From NCBI RefSeq assembly GCF_047511655.1, contig NC_133389.1, forward strand, positions 152,349,973 to 152,413,972: a stretch of 64,000 nucleotides of DNA. Reading direction: 5' to 3'. Shown in pieces: positions 21,894 to 33,779 of the stretch (its first letter is position 1; each line of letters opens with the position of its first letter). The notes under the pieces were generated by a model. The model was not told the DNA's origin and searched no databases. It worked only from the letters and a program-made list of their open reading frames with translations. This stretch comes from Castor canadensis. Lineage: Eukaryota > Chordata > Mammalia > Rodentia > Castoridae. A program made the position numbers and the translations under genes.

Positions 21894-22504
21894 TTACTCT
21901 CTACTGTCTTGCTTTTTCTTATCCTGTGGTTTAGTGCTGCCTGCCTTTTCATGGTTAAGTTGGGTGTCACTTTCTGTGTGCAGGATCCCTTGCAGAATCT
22001 TTTGTAATGGTGGCTTTGTGGTCACATATTGTTTTAGTTTCTGCTTATCATGGAAGACTTTTATTGCTCCATCTATTTTGAATGATAGCTTTGCTGGGTA
22101 GAGTATCCTGGGGTTGAAGTTATTTTCATTCAGTGCCCGGAAGATCTCACCCCACGCTCTTCTTGCTTTTAATGTTTCTGTTGAGAAGTCTGCTGTGATT
22201 TTGATGGGTTTACCTTTGTATGTTACTTGTTTTTTCTCTCTTGCAGCCTTCAATATTCTTTCCTTAGTTTCTGAACTTGTTGTTTTAATGATGATATGTC
22301 GTGGAGTAGTTCTATTTTGATCTGGTCTGTTTGGTGTCCTGGAGGCCTCTTGCATTTGTATGGGAATATCTTTCTCTAGATTTGGGAAATTTTCCATTAT
22401 TATTTTGTTGAATATATTACGTATTCCCTTGGCTTGCACCTCTTCTCCTTCTTCGATGCCCATGATTCTCAAGTTTGGTCTTTTGATGGAGTCGGTGAGT
22501 TCTT
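21894..22504 (-). pseudogene. L1 ORF1p, C-terminal two-thirds (5'-truncated)
   Basis: RNA-binding L1 ORF1 protein fragment. The open frame enters from the insertion boundary (KELTDSIKRPN...) and covers the RRM and C-terminal domains (RIMGIEEGEE, RHIIIKTTSSETKERIL, ITADFSTETLKARR, NPRILYPAKLSFKIDG), ending 50 bp before ORF2. The N-terminal region and coiled coil that make the trimer are absent. An in-frame ATG at 22472 is internal. Confidence 0.9.
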
Positions 22505-22513
22505 TGATTTTCT

Positions 22514-22867
22514 AAGTATATCCTAGCAAGCAGTGACTTCACTTGAGCCTCTCATGTCATTTGTTTTGCATTCTGACCTCATTAATTTTTCTTTCTCTAG
22601 CCCTAGTACTGAAACGCTCTGAGCCGTAGAGCAGCTCTGGCACTCTAAGGATTTCTTGCCACTGGTTATCAGTTTCATCATCTTGGTTGCTGTAATCATT
22701 GCATGGGATTGAATGCTAGCATTACTGCTGGCAGGTCTTCGAGAAAAATTAAAACAAGCCTGTCACCAAAAGGATTGTATCTCAGCCGGGGTACATGTGC
22801 ACTATTATTTTAAGAAACTATCCTCTGATCACAGCTCTATCTCTTACACCACTAAAGAGATTTAAAA
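22514..22867. other. Intergenic, nothing recognised
   Basis: Unique-looking sequence between the L1 and the next SINE. Confidence 0.4.
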
Positions 22868-22980
22868 GGGGCTGGTGGAGTGGCTCAAGTGGTAAGAGCC
22901 CCTGCCCTGAGTTCAAACCCCAGTGCCGCCATAAAAAGAAAAAAAAAGGAAAAAAAGAAAAAGAAAAAAAGAGGAAAATT
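22868..22980 (+). mobile_element. ID-like SINE with long A-rich tail
   Basis: GGCTGGTGGAGTGGCTCAAG, GAGTTCAAACCCCAGTGCCG, tail of A/G repeats at 22930-22980. Confidence 0.85.
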
Positions 22981-23297
22981 AAAGGGAGTAGAAAGATCAC
23001 TGGTAATCTAAACAGAGTTTACAAATCCCAGTATCTACTTTGAGATCTGAAGTTTACAGTTAGGTTTTTTCTGTCTTTATGTTTTGTCACCTTCATATAT
23101 CATATGACAGCATAAAACTCAGGTATTGTTTTCAACAAATAAGTTGTCTAGAAATTAGCTGATAATATCATTTAGGGCCATTGTGACTGGGAAAGAAGCA
23201 ATCCAGTTTCCTCATCATGATTTTGTCCTGCTCCTAAGACTGATAAAGACTCTGAGATTTAAAGAATCTTCTGCTTTTCTGGAGTATAGCGCTTTGT

Positions 23298-23392
23298 TGG
23301 TTGGTTGGTTTTAGTGGTATTGTGGTTTGAACTCAAGACCTCACACTTGCTAGGCAGGTTCTCTACCATTTGAGCCACTTTGTCAGCCTTTA
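23298..23392 (-). mobile_element. ID-like SINE, antisense
   Basis: TGGTTTGAACTCAAGACCTC and CTACCATTTGAGCCAC. Confidence 0.8.
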
Positions 23393-23584
23393 AGTATGGC
23401 TCTTAACAATTTAATGGATTTTGATTAAATATCTTCCAACTTTTAAAAACAGCTTTTTTGAGATGTAATTCACATACAACACAATTCATCTATTGAAAAT
23501 GAACCATTCAATAGTTTTTTGCATATTCAGAAAATTGTATGACTGTCATCACAATCAATTTTAGAACATTTTCATCACTCCCCA

Positions 23585-23760
23585 AAAAAACTAAGATTGA
23601 ATCCAGGCCCTTGAGCATGTAGGCAAGCATTCTGCTGCTAAGTTACATCTCTAACCCTTGGTTTCTCGAGATAGGGCCTCATTATGTAGCTCAGGCTGGC
23701 CTTCAATTTGAGATTCTCTTGCCTCAGCCTCCTCAGTGTTGGGATTACAGGTGTGCGCCT
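23585..23760 (-). mobile_element. ID-like and B1-like SINE pieces, antisense
   Basis: GATTGAATCCAGGCCCTTG, then GAGATAGGGCCTCATTATGT and GTGTTGGGATTACAGGTGTG. Confidence 0.78.
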
Positions 23761-23869
23761 CCATAAGAGGCGAGGAACTTTTACCCAGAAGCTCCCATTT
23801 TTACCCAGACACCCCCATTTACTCATGGCTCCTCTCCATTGCCCTCAACCCCAGGCAATCACTAACCTA

Positions 23870-24212
23870 ATTTGTAGGTGCAAAAGAGCCCTCTTTTTCC
23901 CCCTCTGGGGTTCAATAAAGCAGTATGGTGAAATAAACTTGAAACAGAGAGACTGAAAGAAGAAAACATGTTTGAGTTTATGATATACCTGGGGGCTGAG
24001 CTTCAGAGGAAAGTGAGACCAATAAACCAATAACTTCCCACGGGAGAGGGAAGTAGAAGATGCAGCCAATACTAGAGAAAAAGCAAATAATTTTAAGGGG
24101 AGGTTAACAGGCCATAAAATAAAAAGACAAAGTTTGAGCTCTGGGTGTTCCGTCCCATGATATGCATTCATCTTCCTAGTTGATGAGGCATCTGCGGAAG
24201 GTATTTACAACA
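23870..24212. other. Intergenic, nothing recognised
   Basis: Contains a 'TTCAATAAAG' signal at about 23911 but no supported LTR or gene. Confidence 0.35.
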
Positions 24213-24435
24213 GTTGACTGTAATGGGTCATGATTTGTAATCCCAGCACTAGGGAAACTGTGGCAGGAGGATTGCTAGTTTGAGGCCAGCCAGCCTCATC
24301 TTCATAGTGAGACTCTATCTCAAAAACAAGAAACAGTGGCTCAAGCAGTAGAGCGCTTGCTTTGCAAGCAGGAAGCCCTGAGATCAAACCCCAGTCTCAC
24401 CCAAACAAAACAAAACAAAACAAAACAAAACCACC
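24213..24435 (+). mobile_element. Dimeric SINE with CAAAA tail
   Basis: GTAATGGGTCATGATTTGTA, GAGACTCTATCTCAAAAACA, GAGATCAAACCCCAGTCTCA, then a tail of repeated CAAAA. Confidence 0.85.
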
Positions 24436-24639
24436 CTCCCTGAAAACAAACCAAAACTCCGATTAACTATATTGTGGAGGATCCAGCCTTTAAGACAGAT
24501 AGGAAACTTCAGAAAAAGCCCTTCCTTGTATTTACTACTCCCCAGGAACTCTCAACTGGAAGTCTGAAGTGGCTTATTTTGGGGTATGAGCCCCAACAAC
24601 TTTCAGCCTCATTTCATTTCATATAAATGGAACCATATT

Positions 24640-25002
24640 CAGATGGCCCCTGGATTATGAAGCTTTCACTTACAATTTTTCAACTTTGTGATGGTGCAAA
24701 GGCATACCTAGGCCTGGGGGTGTAACTTGGTGCTTGCTAAGCTTGTGAGTGGCCCTGGGTTCCATCCTTCAGTATACAGCAAATTACATGAGATAGTTAA
24801 TACTTTATGATGAAATGATTTTTGTGTTAGATGGTTTTGCCCACCTGTAGGCTAATGTAAGTTCTGAGCATATATAAGGTAGGTGAGACCAAGCCAGGAT
24901 ATTAGATATGTTAGGCATATTAAATGCATTTTCATTTTATAGTATTTTCAACTTATGATGGTTTATTGGAAGATAGCCCCATGATAGGTCAAGGAGCATC
25001 TG
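24640..25002. mobile_element. Tigger-like DNA transposon fossil with SINE insertion
   Basis: Matched ends CAGATG and CATCTG, TA-rich flanks, and internal text that I recall from mammalian non-autonomous Tigger-class elements (TTACATGAGATAGTTAATAC, TGCCCACCTGTAGGCTAATG, GCATTTTCATTTTATAGTAT). An ID-like SINE at 24710-24785 has inserted into it. Confidence 0.65.
24710..24785 (+). mobile_element. ID-like SINE within the Tigger-like fossil
   Basis: CTGGGGGTGTAACTTGGTGC to CTGGGTTCCATCCTTCAGTA. Confidence 0.7.
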
Positions 25003-25276
25003 TAATCTGTGGTCTTTTGTGACTGCCTTCTTTCACTTGGCATAGTATTTTCAAGGTTTGCCCATGATGTGGCATGTAGCATGTTATAGCTTGTCCTTTG
25101 TTTCTTTTTAAGACTAAATAATATTTCATTGCATGGTCATTTTTTATTTACCCATTTATCAGTTGATGGACATTTAAGTTGTTTCTATTTTATAGTTATT
25201 GTGGATCATGTACAGTGAACATTTGTGTACAAGTTTTTCCGTGGACATGTTTAATTTCTTTTCATTATATATATAT

Positions 25277-25292
25277 GTCATATATATATGAC
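25277..25292. repeat. 16-bp perfect palindrome in an AT tract
   Basis: GTCATATATATATGAC inside a longer AT-alternating stretch (25264-25302). Confidence 0.9.
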
Positions 25293-25343
25293 ACATATAT
25301 GTAGGATGGAATTGCTAGATCATATAATAATTCTATGCTTAAC

Positions 25344-25561
25344 TTTTTTTTTTTTTTTGGAACTGGAGTTTAAATTCAGGGCTTCATGCTTGCAAAGCAG
25401 GTATTCTACTGCTTGAGCCATACCTCCAGTCTATTTTGGTCTGATTATTTTGGAAATGGGGGTCTCATGAACTATTTCCCTGGTTTGGTCTCAAACCAGT
25501 CTCCCAATCTCAGCCTCCCAAGTAGTTAGGATTACAGGAATCAGCCACTGGTACCGGCCTA
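25344..25561 (-). mobile_element. Dimeric SINE, antisense
   Basis: T run, GGAGTTTAAATTCAGGGCTT, TGGAAATGGGGGTCTCATGA, TTAGGATTACAGGAATCAGC. Confidence 0.87.
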
Positions 25562-25861
25562 TGCTTAAATTTTGAAGAATTTTCAAATTGTTTTCCAAAG
25601 AAGCTGCACCATTTTATATTCCCACCTGCAATGTATTGAAGTTCCAACTTATTCACATCATTGTCCTGGTTTATCTGTCTTTTTATTATAGCCATCTTAA
25701 TGATGTGAAATGGTATCTCAATGTAGTTTTAATTCCCTTAATGGCTAGTGATGTTGAGCATCTTTTTATTTGGCCATTGGTTATTTGTATATGTTCTTTG
25801 GAGAAATGTCTATTGAGATCCTTTGACCATTTTTAAATTGGGTTTTTACTTTTAGCTCATG

Positions 25862-26309
25862 TCTTCAGTTAATTTGAGAATTTCTCCTGATGCTTCTCTG
25901 CTCCTTAGATGGCATGCTTTGTATTCACTCACTTATTTCCTCATTCAAATAAATACTGTATTTATTACAGACCAATATGTGTCAGATTTATGCTAAATCT
26001 TGGCATTGAAGTCCCAGACTTTAAGGGATTCATACTCTTTTCCTAAGGAGATAATTTGCCACACAGAGCTATAAATGCTATTGTACACCTCACAGTGGGA
26101 GATTAAAAAAGGTTCAGCAGTAAAACACCTGTGAATATACAGACAAGGAGGTTTTTAACTAATGTTGCAGAGAAAGTATGATTTGTGTGTGTATGTGAAA
26201 AGTGAAAAGTCAAAGTTTACAAACTATCTGTTATCAGTCAATCAGATGAGAAATAGAATTTGTGTACTTTGTGATCATTCTGAAATTACAGGTTTAGGAA
26301 GTATCACTG
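25862..26309. other. Intergenic with an old repeat trace
   Basis: 25930-26100 resembles an ancient mammal-wide repeat (AATACTGTATTTATTACAGA, GGGATTCATACTC). Nothing coding. Confidence 0.35.
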
Positions 26310-26405
26310 TTTTGTTTTTTTTTCCTAAGGCTCCAGGGATGGAGCCTAAGGCTTCAGGCATGCTAGGCAAGTGTGCTACCACCGAGTTGCCTCTCCTCAC
26401 TGTTT
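26310..26405 (-). mobile_element. ID-like SINE, antisense, diverged
   Basis: T run, GATGGAGCCTAAGGCTTC, GCTACCACCGAGTTGC. Confidence 0.65.
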
Positions 26406-27427
26406 TTGCAGGTAATAAAGGCACTACCTCAGGAGCCATTTGCATCCTAGCCAGACCTGCATGTGTAAGGACAAGACACATGAATGAAAATCAACTTTGG
26501 AGTATACAAGAAGATAAATTAGAATAAGAACATAGCTTAGCTGTATATGGCGAAGGATTTTCCCCATTCTGCAATGAAGAGGGAGTGGGAACAAAGGGAA
26601 CCTTCACCGTCACTTTCAGTTTGTTGTAGATAGACATGGTCGTGTTGTTGACTACATATAAGAACTCCCATACTGTGGGGTTTAGCAAGTTGGTTAGTCA
26701 TCTTTGCTCTAAGGAAACATTCTCCTTTCAGCTCAATGTATGGATCTGGAGAAACTCACCGGGAACATCCAGATTCTGCTACTGGACACCTCATTTTTAC
26801 TCCACCAAGGGCTCGAGGAGGCTTACTAGAATCAGAAAACACAATACATTAACAATAATTTTTAAAAAGAAGACAAAGTTGCAAACCAGAACGTTAAATA
26901 GGGCATTAACCTAACCTGAATGAATAAAGATTCGGATATTGCATTCATAATAAAGACTCATCTGTGAAGTAAGTTGGTTTTTGATAATGAACAGAGTTTG
27001 CATTAATTGTTTCTCATTTCCTTATTCTGAGTATAACTTTTTCCTTATATACCAAAATACCTATTTTTTAAATTTTTTATTTGTTCTGAACTTCTATTTT
27101 GAAATAATATTTATTTTTCTAATTTATAGAAATACATTGTAGGAAGTTACAATACATGGAAAAGGATAAAGAAGAAAATAAAATAAAAATTACCCATAAA
27201 AAGTAAAATAAGAAGTAGCCAGGAACAATAAAAATAGAAGAGTAATGTAATACTACACCACAGTGTGAATAAATCTGTTTGGAAACCTAGTGGACAAGGC
27301 AAATAGTGGTGACTGGAGAACTGCAGAATGCTTATCCTGGGAGGTGACAATTATGCTGAGTTTTGATAACAGTATATTGCCTAGAGAAGGGGAAGGGGAA
27401 GGCACTGAAAACGGAGGGAATAAGTTG
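26406..27427. other. Intergenic, nothing recognised
   Basis: AT-rich, short ORFs only. Confidence 0.4.
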
Positions 27428-27640
27428 AACACTGGTGGCTTCATGCCTATAACCCTAACTACTTGGGAGGCTGAGAATCGTGGTTTCAGATAAACCTGGG
27501 CAAATAGTTCGTGAGATCCCATCTCCAAAATAACCAGAGTAAAGTGGACTGGAGGTGTGGCTCAAGTGGTAGAGTACCTGCTTTGCAAGTGCAAAGCCCT
27601 GAGTTCAAACCACAGCGCCACCAAGAAGAAGAAAAGGAAA
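27428..27640 (+). mobile_element. Dimeric SINE
   Basis: GGTGGCTTCATGCCTATAAC, GAGATCCCATCTCCAAAATA, GAGTTCAAACCACAGCGCCA, A/G-rich tail. Confidence 0.88.
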
Positions 27641-27721
27641 AAGAGAGAGGAAAGTAAAGGGAATAATCTAGAAAATGATTATCCCATCCCCTTTTCTTTA
27701 ACTAGGAAGAAGGTAAAAAGA

Positions 27722-27862
27722 TAGGCCAATTTTGGTGGTGCACACCCATAGGCCCAGCTACCCAGGAGGCTGAGGCAGTAGGATTGCTTGAGTTTAGTAA
27801 TTTGAGGCCGGACTAGGCAACGCAGGGAGACCCAGTCTCAAAAATGAAATAAATAAAATAGA
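27722..27862 (+). mobile_element. B1-like SINE
   Basis: GTGGTGCACACCCATAGGCC to GACCCAGTCTCAAAAATGAA. Confidence 0.85.
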
Positions 27863-28514
27863 AAGAAGGTAAATTTGGGGAAAGGACTTGGTATATTCAA
27901 AGAGCTGTTAAGAGATCTGTGTGTCTGGACTCTGGGGGGCAAAAGAAGAGAAAGACTGTGAAGCCCTTTATTCTGAAAGCTAAGGAGTTAGGTTGGAACC
28001 TGTAGGATTGTCAAAAAATCCTTATAGGGAGATGTAGGAAGGCAAGATAATGGCAAATAAGATTTCTTGCAGATGTTTTACATAAAAACCTGGCAAACAG
28101 AATGCATATGAGTAACCTTAGCTGTAAAGCCACTGAGTAATAGTTTGTCTTTGGTGCATTTTCCTAAAGATATTTATTTTTAGTGTATGGAAAGATTATT
28201 CTGTATTATTTGAAAGAGGGGGAAAACAGCCCACAAGGCTGGTAGTTCTATTTTTTATTTTCTGCTTTTGAAAGAACAAATGCATAGAGAATATTTTTGG
28301 ATGTTAGCAGATTGACACTGAAAAAAATTGATTAGTATGAGAACTATAGACTAGAAAACAATTCCTCTAAAAGGAATGAGTCAGCCAGTAAAAGGCAATG
28401 ATGGTTTTGAAGCAAAAGAATATCAAAGGTGCCAGAAATACTGTAAGTCTCAGGATGGATGAAATTGGGACCTGCCCTAGGATGCCTAAAAGAAGGCTCA
28501 TGATCAGCCTTTTT
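27863..28514. other. Intergenic, nothing recognised
   Basis: No gene; no clear repeat family. Confidence 0.35.
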
Positions 28515-28722
28515 GTTTATTTATTTATTTTTTGTTAATACTGGGTTTGAACTTAGGTCTTAGACTTGCTAGGCAAGTGCTCTACCACTTGAGCCATTTT
28601 TGTGTTGGGTATATTCGAGGGTCTTGCTTTTTCCCCGGGCTGGCTTTAAAATTTGATCCTCCTGATCTCTGCCTCCTGACTAGCTAGATTGCAGATATGA
28701 GCCAGTAGCACCCAGCCAGCTT
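28515..28722 (-). mobile_element. Dimeric SINE, antisense
   Basis: GGGTTTGAACTTAGGTCTTA, linker, TGATCTCTGCCTCCTGACTA. Confidence 0.87.
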
Positions 28723-30065
28723 TTTAATTGTTGTTTTTATAATTGAATGGTATTTCCCTTTATGAAAATGAGAGGTCATCTTGCTTTTTTGAAAAAATTT
28801 GAGATGAAATTTAAACTAAAGCTTTTTCCTAAATTTGCTATATTATTTGATTTCCTAAAATAAAAGTTTTTTTTTTCTTAAATCAGTCTTTTATTTTAAG
28901 GGAAGAGGAATACACTCAATTAGAAGAAGTTAAAATTTCAAAGCATGATTTGTTTTGTATTTAGAAAATAAATACATTCCTCTCTAAATATCTAATCAAT
29001 TTTGACAAGGGAAGTCCTAGATTAAGAAAGAAGGAACTAAGTCTTGATATGGGTATTTCTGTGTTTTAGGGGCCTCTATAAAAGGATGAGTATTTACTGA
29101 TATGACGCAGGGTGAAGGTTGTGAGCATGGGTATTACAGTAGCTTCTTTATTACACAAGTTTTGCTCTTGAAGTGATTTGTATAATTTCTGCTAGCAGAT
29201 AGTCTATTCTGCAAGCAGATAGTCTAGTGAAGTTATTTGGAGGTCATTTTATCAAAAGCCAGAACAACCAGCGTGCAAGGCCATGAGAAGGTCTTGTTTT
29301 AACTTCAGTGAATTTCAAGTGCTATGCAACTGCCTTGCCCTCTAAATGAGAAAAATGTACACGTTTAATAACTGGTATTGGGAAAGCATCAAACATTGGT
29401 AGAATGTGCAATGGATAAAATATTCATGATGATTTTTCTCTAAGCCTCAAGATACAAATAAACCTACACAGGATCAAATATTTGCTTGTTTTATGTCCTC
29501 ACTGGGCTGCCTTTTCACTTCAGTGACTGCTTATTGAACATTTTCTGAGTATGCACAGCATGAGATTTAGTCACTGCTCTTTGATATTATATCTTTCTTG
29601 GGAAATAAGATTTTCACACATCAAGTAATTATACTGAAATAATTAGAGAAAAATACCTTACACTTTTATCACTTCAACAACATTACATGACTAAGTTATG
29701 TTCATCATACTGAAATATGGAGCTTTCAAAGATTAATTAGTATTTTTACAAAGTTATGTACCAGAAGAGATTTGATAAATGCTTGTTGATTGATTAATAA
29801 CTTACATAAGTCATTGTATCTGTAAATAAGTTGTAAGATATGATTCATACATTTTGGAGGGTCATAATGGGTAAATTATATATTCAGATCACATACTAGG
29901 ATCTAGGATAAGTGGGGAAATCTTTCTTCTGCATTCTAGCTATGAACAGTAGAAATCATAGTACATTAAAAAGAACAATGTAAAAAATAATAGCTTTTTT
30001 TTCTGTAAGACTGTTTAACTCAGGACTCAAAACTATACCAATCCCCAATTATTTCAAGAAATAGT
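28723..30065. other. Intergenic, largest SINE-free stretch of the 5' half
   Basis: About 1.3 kb of AT-rich sequence. A small local repeat, AGCAGATAGTCTA, occurs twice at about 29193-29225. No gene, LTR or SINE seen. Confidence 0.4.
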
Positions 30066-30250
30066 TTAAGCTGGGAGCCGGTGTGTCAGTCCTGCAATCC
30101 TAGCTACTTGGGAACCTGAGATCAAGAGGATCATGGTTTGAGACTAGCTTGGGAAAACCGTTTGCAGAGACCCCATCTACAAAATAACCAGAACAAAATG
30201 GACTGGAGGTGTGGCTCAAGTGGTAGAATCCCTGCTTTGCAAGCAAGAGT
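30066..30250 (+). mobile_element. Dimeric SINE, 3'-truncated
   Basis: GGGAGCCGGTGTGTCAGTCC, GAGACCCCATCTACAAAATA, then the right half stops after GCTTTGCAAGCAAGAG. Confidence 0.85.
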
Positions 30251-31049
30251 GTGGAGGGAGGAACAACCATGATCAGTAAGATATTATGCAATTATAGTTT
30301 TGGGGCTAAGCATTTAAAATTTTCAGTTAAAACTTCCTCTAGTCTGTCTCTTTCTGAAAGTACAGCAGTCTACCCTGTGGCCCTGTTTCTTTCTATTTTA
30401 TTCCCTGTGCCAAAGTTCCTATTTGTAACTAGTAATTTTGAGATTTGGTGCCTTTGAGACTGATGGCAAAGAACAAGCCTAAAGGAGAACTGCAGAATCT
30501 CTGACTGTATTGTTGGCTATTAATAATTAGCTACTAGTATCAGCTAGTGGTTCTATTATTAACTTCTGGGTTCACTGTTCCTTTGGTGTAAGGGATTCTT
30601 ATTTTGGCATAAAAGCCTGTTCTCCCACTGGTCTAGGGGGACTCACAACTGATCTCTTGATCCACTCTTTGTCCAACCCATTCTCATTTCTCCATCTAGA
30701 AGTATGAAAGATCTGCTCAAAATTCAAATTTGATCATGCTACTCTTCTTCTTAACACCCTTCAAAGGCTGCTCAGTGCTTGTAGATTAAAGACCAAATGT
30801 ACATCATCGTGTACCTCCTGTCTTTTGTCATAGTCCTCTGTGTTCTCAAGACCTGGTCATGTAGTCCAGTAGCTCTTCCAATGAAACCAGTTTCTTCCAT
30901 CTTTGCTCAAAATTCACTTTTTCAATTACACTTACTCTGAGTACTTTATACTTTTACCTGGTTGGCCTCCTTCCTCCAATACTTCAATCATTCATCCTAT
31001 TTTTCCTTTATTTTCCCATAGTACTTGGCACCTTCTAAATACTAGATAT
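30251..31049. other. Intergenic, nothing recognised
   Basis: Short ORFs only (for example 30903-31172, partly in the MER2-like element). Confidence 0.4.
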
Positions 31050-31376
31050 GGTCAGTTCTCTGTATCTGTGAGTTCTGTATCCATGGATACAACCAACTGC
31101 AGATTGAAAATACTGAAAAAGAAACGTGCCTGTGGCAAACATGCACAGACGTTTCTTGTTACTAGTTTCTAAGCAATGTAGTCTGACCTCTACTTACACA
31201 GCATTTACATTGGACTGGGTGTTAGGAGTAATCTAGAGATAGTGTAAAGTACATGGGAGGATGGGAGTAGGTTATGGGCAAGTATTACAGCATTTTGTAT
31301 TAGGGACTTGAGCATTTGTGGATTTTAATACCTGTGGAGGTCCTGGAACAAATCCTCTACTGAGAGACAACTGTAT
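31050..31376 (-). mobile_element. MER2-like (Tigger) DNA transposon fossil
   Basis: Shows GTATCCATGGATACAACCAA, GGGACTTGAGCATTTGTGGA and a closing GAGACAACTG, matching the layout of MER2 with its ends CAGT and ACTG. Non-coding. Confidence 0.75.
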
Positions 31377-31484
31377 TTACTTTATATTTCATGTCATTTG
31401 TTTATTGTCTGCCTCTCTTTGCTGAAATGAAGTTCCAAGAGGACAGAGAAATCCTTGTATTATTATTATCATTGTGATTATTTG

Positions 31485-31565
31485 TGTGTGTGATACTGGA
31501 GATGGAACCCAGAGCCTTGCACATGCTAAGCAAATGTTCTACCATTGAGCTACATCCCCAGCTTG
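31485..31565 (-). mobile_element. ID-like SINE, antisense
   Basis: GGAGATGGAACCCAGAGCCT and CTACCATTGAGCTACATCCC. Confidence 0.82.
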
Positions 31566-32204
31566 TGTTTTATTCTTTGATGGGCACATAATAGCAACTC
31601 AATAAATATTAGTTGGAAAAATGAGTAGGTAATATTTTTAGGAGAGATTTGAAAGTAACATCCATTGTAATTCTCATAATCAAGAGTGGACTAACAGTAC
31701 AGTTGAGAAAAGGAGGCTATGAACCCTGGATGAGTTAGGAAGTAAGTTCAGTGTTTGACTCAGATCCTCTTTTAATATATACACTTAGGTAGTTGCTTTC
31801 TTTGAAATGTGTGTTTCATTTCTTTTAAAGGAAAATAAGGCTTATCTGTAATGCTTGAGCAATAGACATGGCTAGGCCAGGAAAATTTAGGAAGCAACCA
31901 AGTTTCTCTACATTTCCTCCCTCTTTCTTTCCAGTATCTGCTTTCTTTTTGGATAATTTTCAAACCCAGACAATCAGTACTCTCATTCTTTCTTCCTCAC
32001 TAAAACACACTTTCCGGATTAACTGTTAGAAGATGTTAACTAATTCCTAACAAAAATAAAAGTGTCTGATTATGAGAATAATGTGGGATGGATAGTAGTA
32101 TTTAAAATTTAATACAGGAAAATATCTGTATTGAAGAAAACAAACATCTATCTGATTTTGAACTTCAGGCACCTTTCAGACACTTGTTCAAAACTGTTCC
32201 CTTG
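31566..32204. other. Intergenic, nothing recognised
   Basis: No supported gene or repeat. Confidence 0.4.
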
Positions 32205-32395
32205 GTCCAGGTGTCGGTGGCTCACATCTGTAGTCCTAGCTACTCAGGAGACAGCAATCAGGAGGATCGTGGTTCAAGCCAGCCTGGGCTATAGCTCATG
32301 CAACCCTATCTCGAAAAAACCCTTCACAAAAAAGGGCTGGCTGAGTGGCTGAAGGTATAGGCCCTGAGTTCAAACTCCAGTACTGCAAAAAACCC
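32205..32395 (+). mobile_element. Dimeric SINE
   Basis: GTGTCGGTGGCTCACATCTG, CTATCTCGAAAAAACCCTTC, GAGTTCAAACTCCAGTACTG. Confidence 0.9.
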
Positions 32396-33239
32396 ATTCT
32401 TTTGGGCTGGGGAATGGTCCCCTGAACCATGGAAAAAAACAAAAAACAAAAACACCCTGTTCTTTTTAAAAAATATCAAGCCATTTTTTCCTCATTATAA
32501 AGCTCTTATATTTCTTATGGAAAATATAAAAAAATTTAATAAAATAAAATAAAAATATTCATACTTTTACCACACAGAGATGATGACATTGTATTGATAT
32601 CTATTCTTCCAGAATTTTCTGTGTATAATTATACAAGTAATTTAATATGCGTACCTGAGATAATATTTATATTTAGCATTCAGATTTTCTAGTTTGACAC
32701 TTTATCATGGGCATGTACCTATGCCATTATTTTTTGTAGCTATCATTTTAATAGTTTCATAATTTTCCATTCTATATATTTATGAATATACAGCTATTTT
32801 TATTGCTAGATATTTAAATTTTCTCAAATTTTTTAGAACTATAAATAATGCTGTTATAGTCATTTTTGTCTGCCTTTCTGAATATTGCTGTAGGATACAA
32901 TCCTAGAATTTCATAGCTATTCTTAGGGTAATATTTGTCAAGAATTTCAAGTCATACTATAAAAGCATAAATATTTATGCAAATTACTTCAGACTCTATA
33001 AACATGTAAAATATAAATAAATATACTTATGCAAAGATAAAAATACAAAATACAAGCAAATGTATTCAGGGGCTGAGCTGTAGTTACCCATGTAAAAATT
33101 TCTTTAGTAAATCAATTCAAAAGCATAAATAAAATTTCAAGAAGTATTTTTCTTTTAAGTGGATCAATATTTCATTCACTTTTATAGACTCATTGTTACA
33201 TGTAATTCATTGTTATTTTGATACACTGTGTTTCTTCCT
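32396..33239. other. Intergenic, AT-rich, probable old L1-type remnant
   Basis: 32500-32920 reads like a worn old LINE 3' region (AGCTATCATTTTAATAGTTT, ATAAATAATGCTGTTATAGT). Too eroded for certainty. Confidence 0.4.
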
Positions 33240-33348
33240 TTGTTTTTTTCTTGAAACAGGGTCTCACTTGGTAGCCCAGGCTGGCCTCCTGCCTCAGCTT
33301 CCTGAGTACTGGGATTACAGGTGTGAGCCACCCATCCCATCACTCACT
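33240..33348 (-). mobile_element. B1-like SINE, antisense
   Basis: GAAACAGGGTCTCACTTGGT to CTGGGATTACAGGTGTGAGC. Confidence 0.88.
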
Positions 33349-33489
33349 GTGTTTCTTTAAACCAAATATTTATATCCTACAAGTTAAGCCTCATTTATTC
33401 ATTGACTCAGATGCCCTTTCCCCTTGACTTAAATAGCATCAGTGAATGTTTGCTCTATTACCTCCTGCTTTTCAAAAATTTAAGCCCAA

Positions 33490-33779
33490 CTCAACTAGCA
33501 AAAACCCTTGGTCCTTCCTATTATTGCTTATACTCTCTCTTCAACAAAATTAGAGATAAGGGCAATATAGTTTCTGCCGGGTAGTGAGGGGGTAGGGGGG
33601 AAAGGGAGGGGGGTGGGGGGATAAGGGAGGGGATGGGGGAAGGGGGGAGAAATGACACAAACATTGTATGCACATATGAATAAAAAGAAAGTATAATAAA
33701 AGAATGTATAATAAAGGAATACCTAATAAAGTAAAATAAAATAAAATACCTGACATACAGGCTTCCTTAAAAAAAAAAA
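33490..33779 (+). mobile_element. Short 5'-truncated L1 with extended A-rich 3' tail
   Basis: L1 3' end in sense orientation (CTCAACTAGC start, G-rich tract 33580-33650, CATATGAATAAAAAG end near 33690), followed by about 80 bp of AT-rich sequence and then a second poly(A) at 33769-33779. A 10-bp duplication, TTAAGCCCAA, flanks the whole unit at 33480-33489 and 33780-33789, so the extra sequence arrived with the insertion. Confidence 0.85.

Larger units (their letters stand above)
17504..22504 (-). mobile_element. Young L1 retrotransposon, 5'-truncated inside ORF1
   Basis: LINE-1 on the - strand, about 5.0 kb. In element order it has an ORF1 fragment (22504-21894), a 50-bp inter-ORF spacer, ORF2 (21843-18029 with one frameshift), a 3' UTR with a G-rich tract (plus strand C-rich, 17570-17651), the terminal motif shared with the short copies elsewhere in the window, and a poly(A) (plus-strand T run from 17504). 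A likely 9-bp target-site duplication, TGATTTTCT, flanks it at 17495-17503 and 22505-22513. The long open frames show it is recent. The 5' UTR and the ORF1 coiled coil are missing, so it cannot be autonomous as it stands. Confidence 0.93.
23440..25860 (-). mobile_element. Ancient L1 fragment, antisense, repeatedly interrupted
   Basis: Plus-strand text is the reverse of an old L1 3' end (TTTTGAGATGTAATTCACAT, then CAATCAATTTTAGAACATTT, later CAGTTGATGGACATTTAAGT and TTATATTCCCACC). Later insertions include SINEs, the Tigger-like element at 24640-25002 and a SINE dimer at 25344-25561. Confidence 0.75.
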
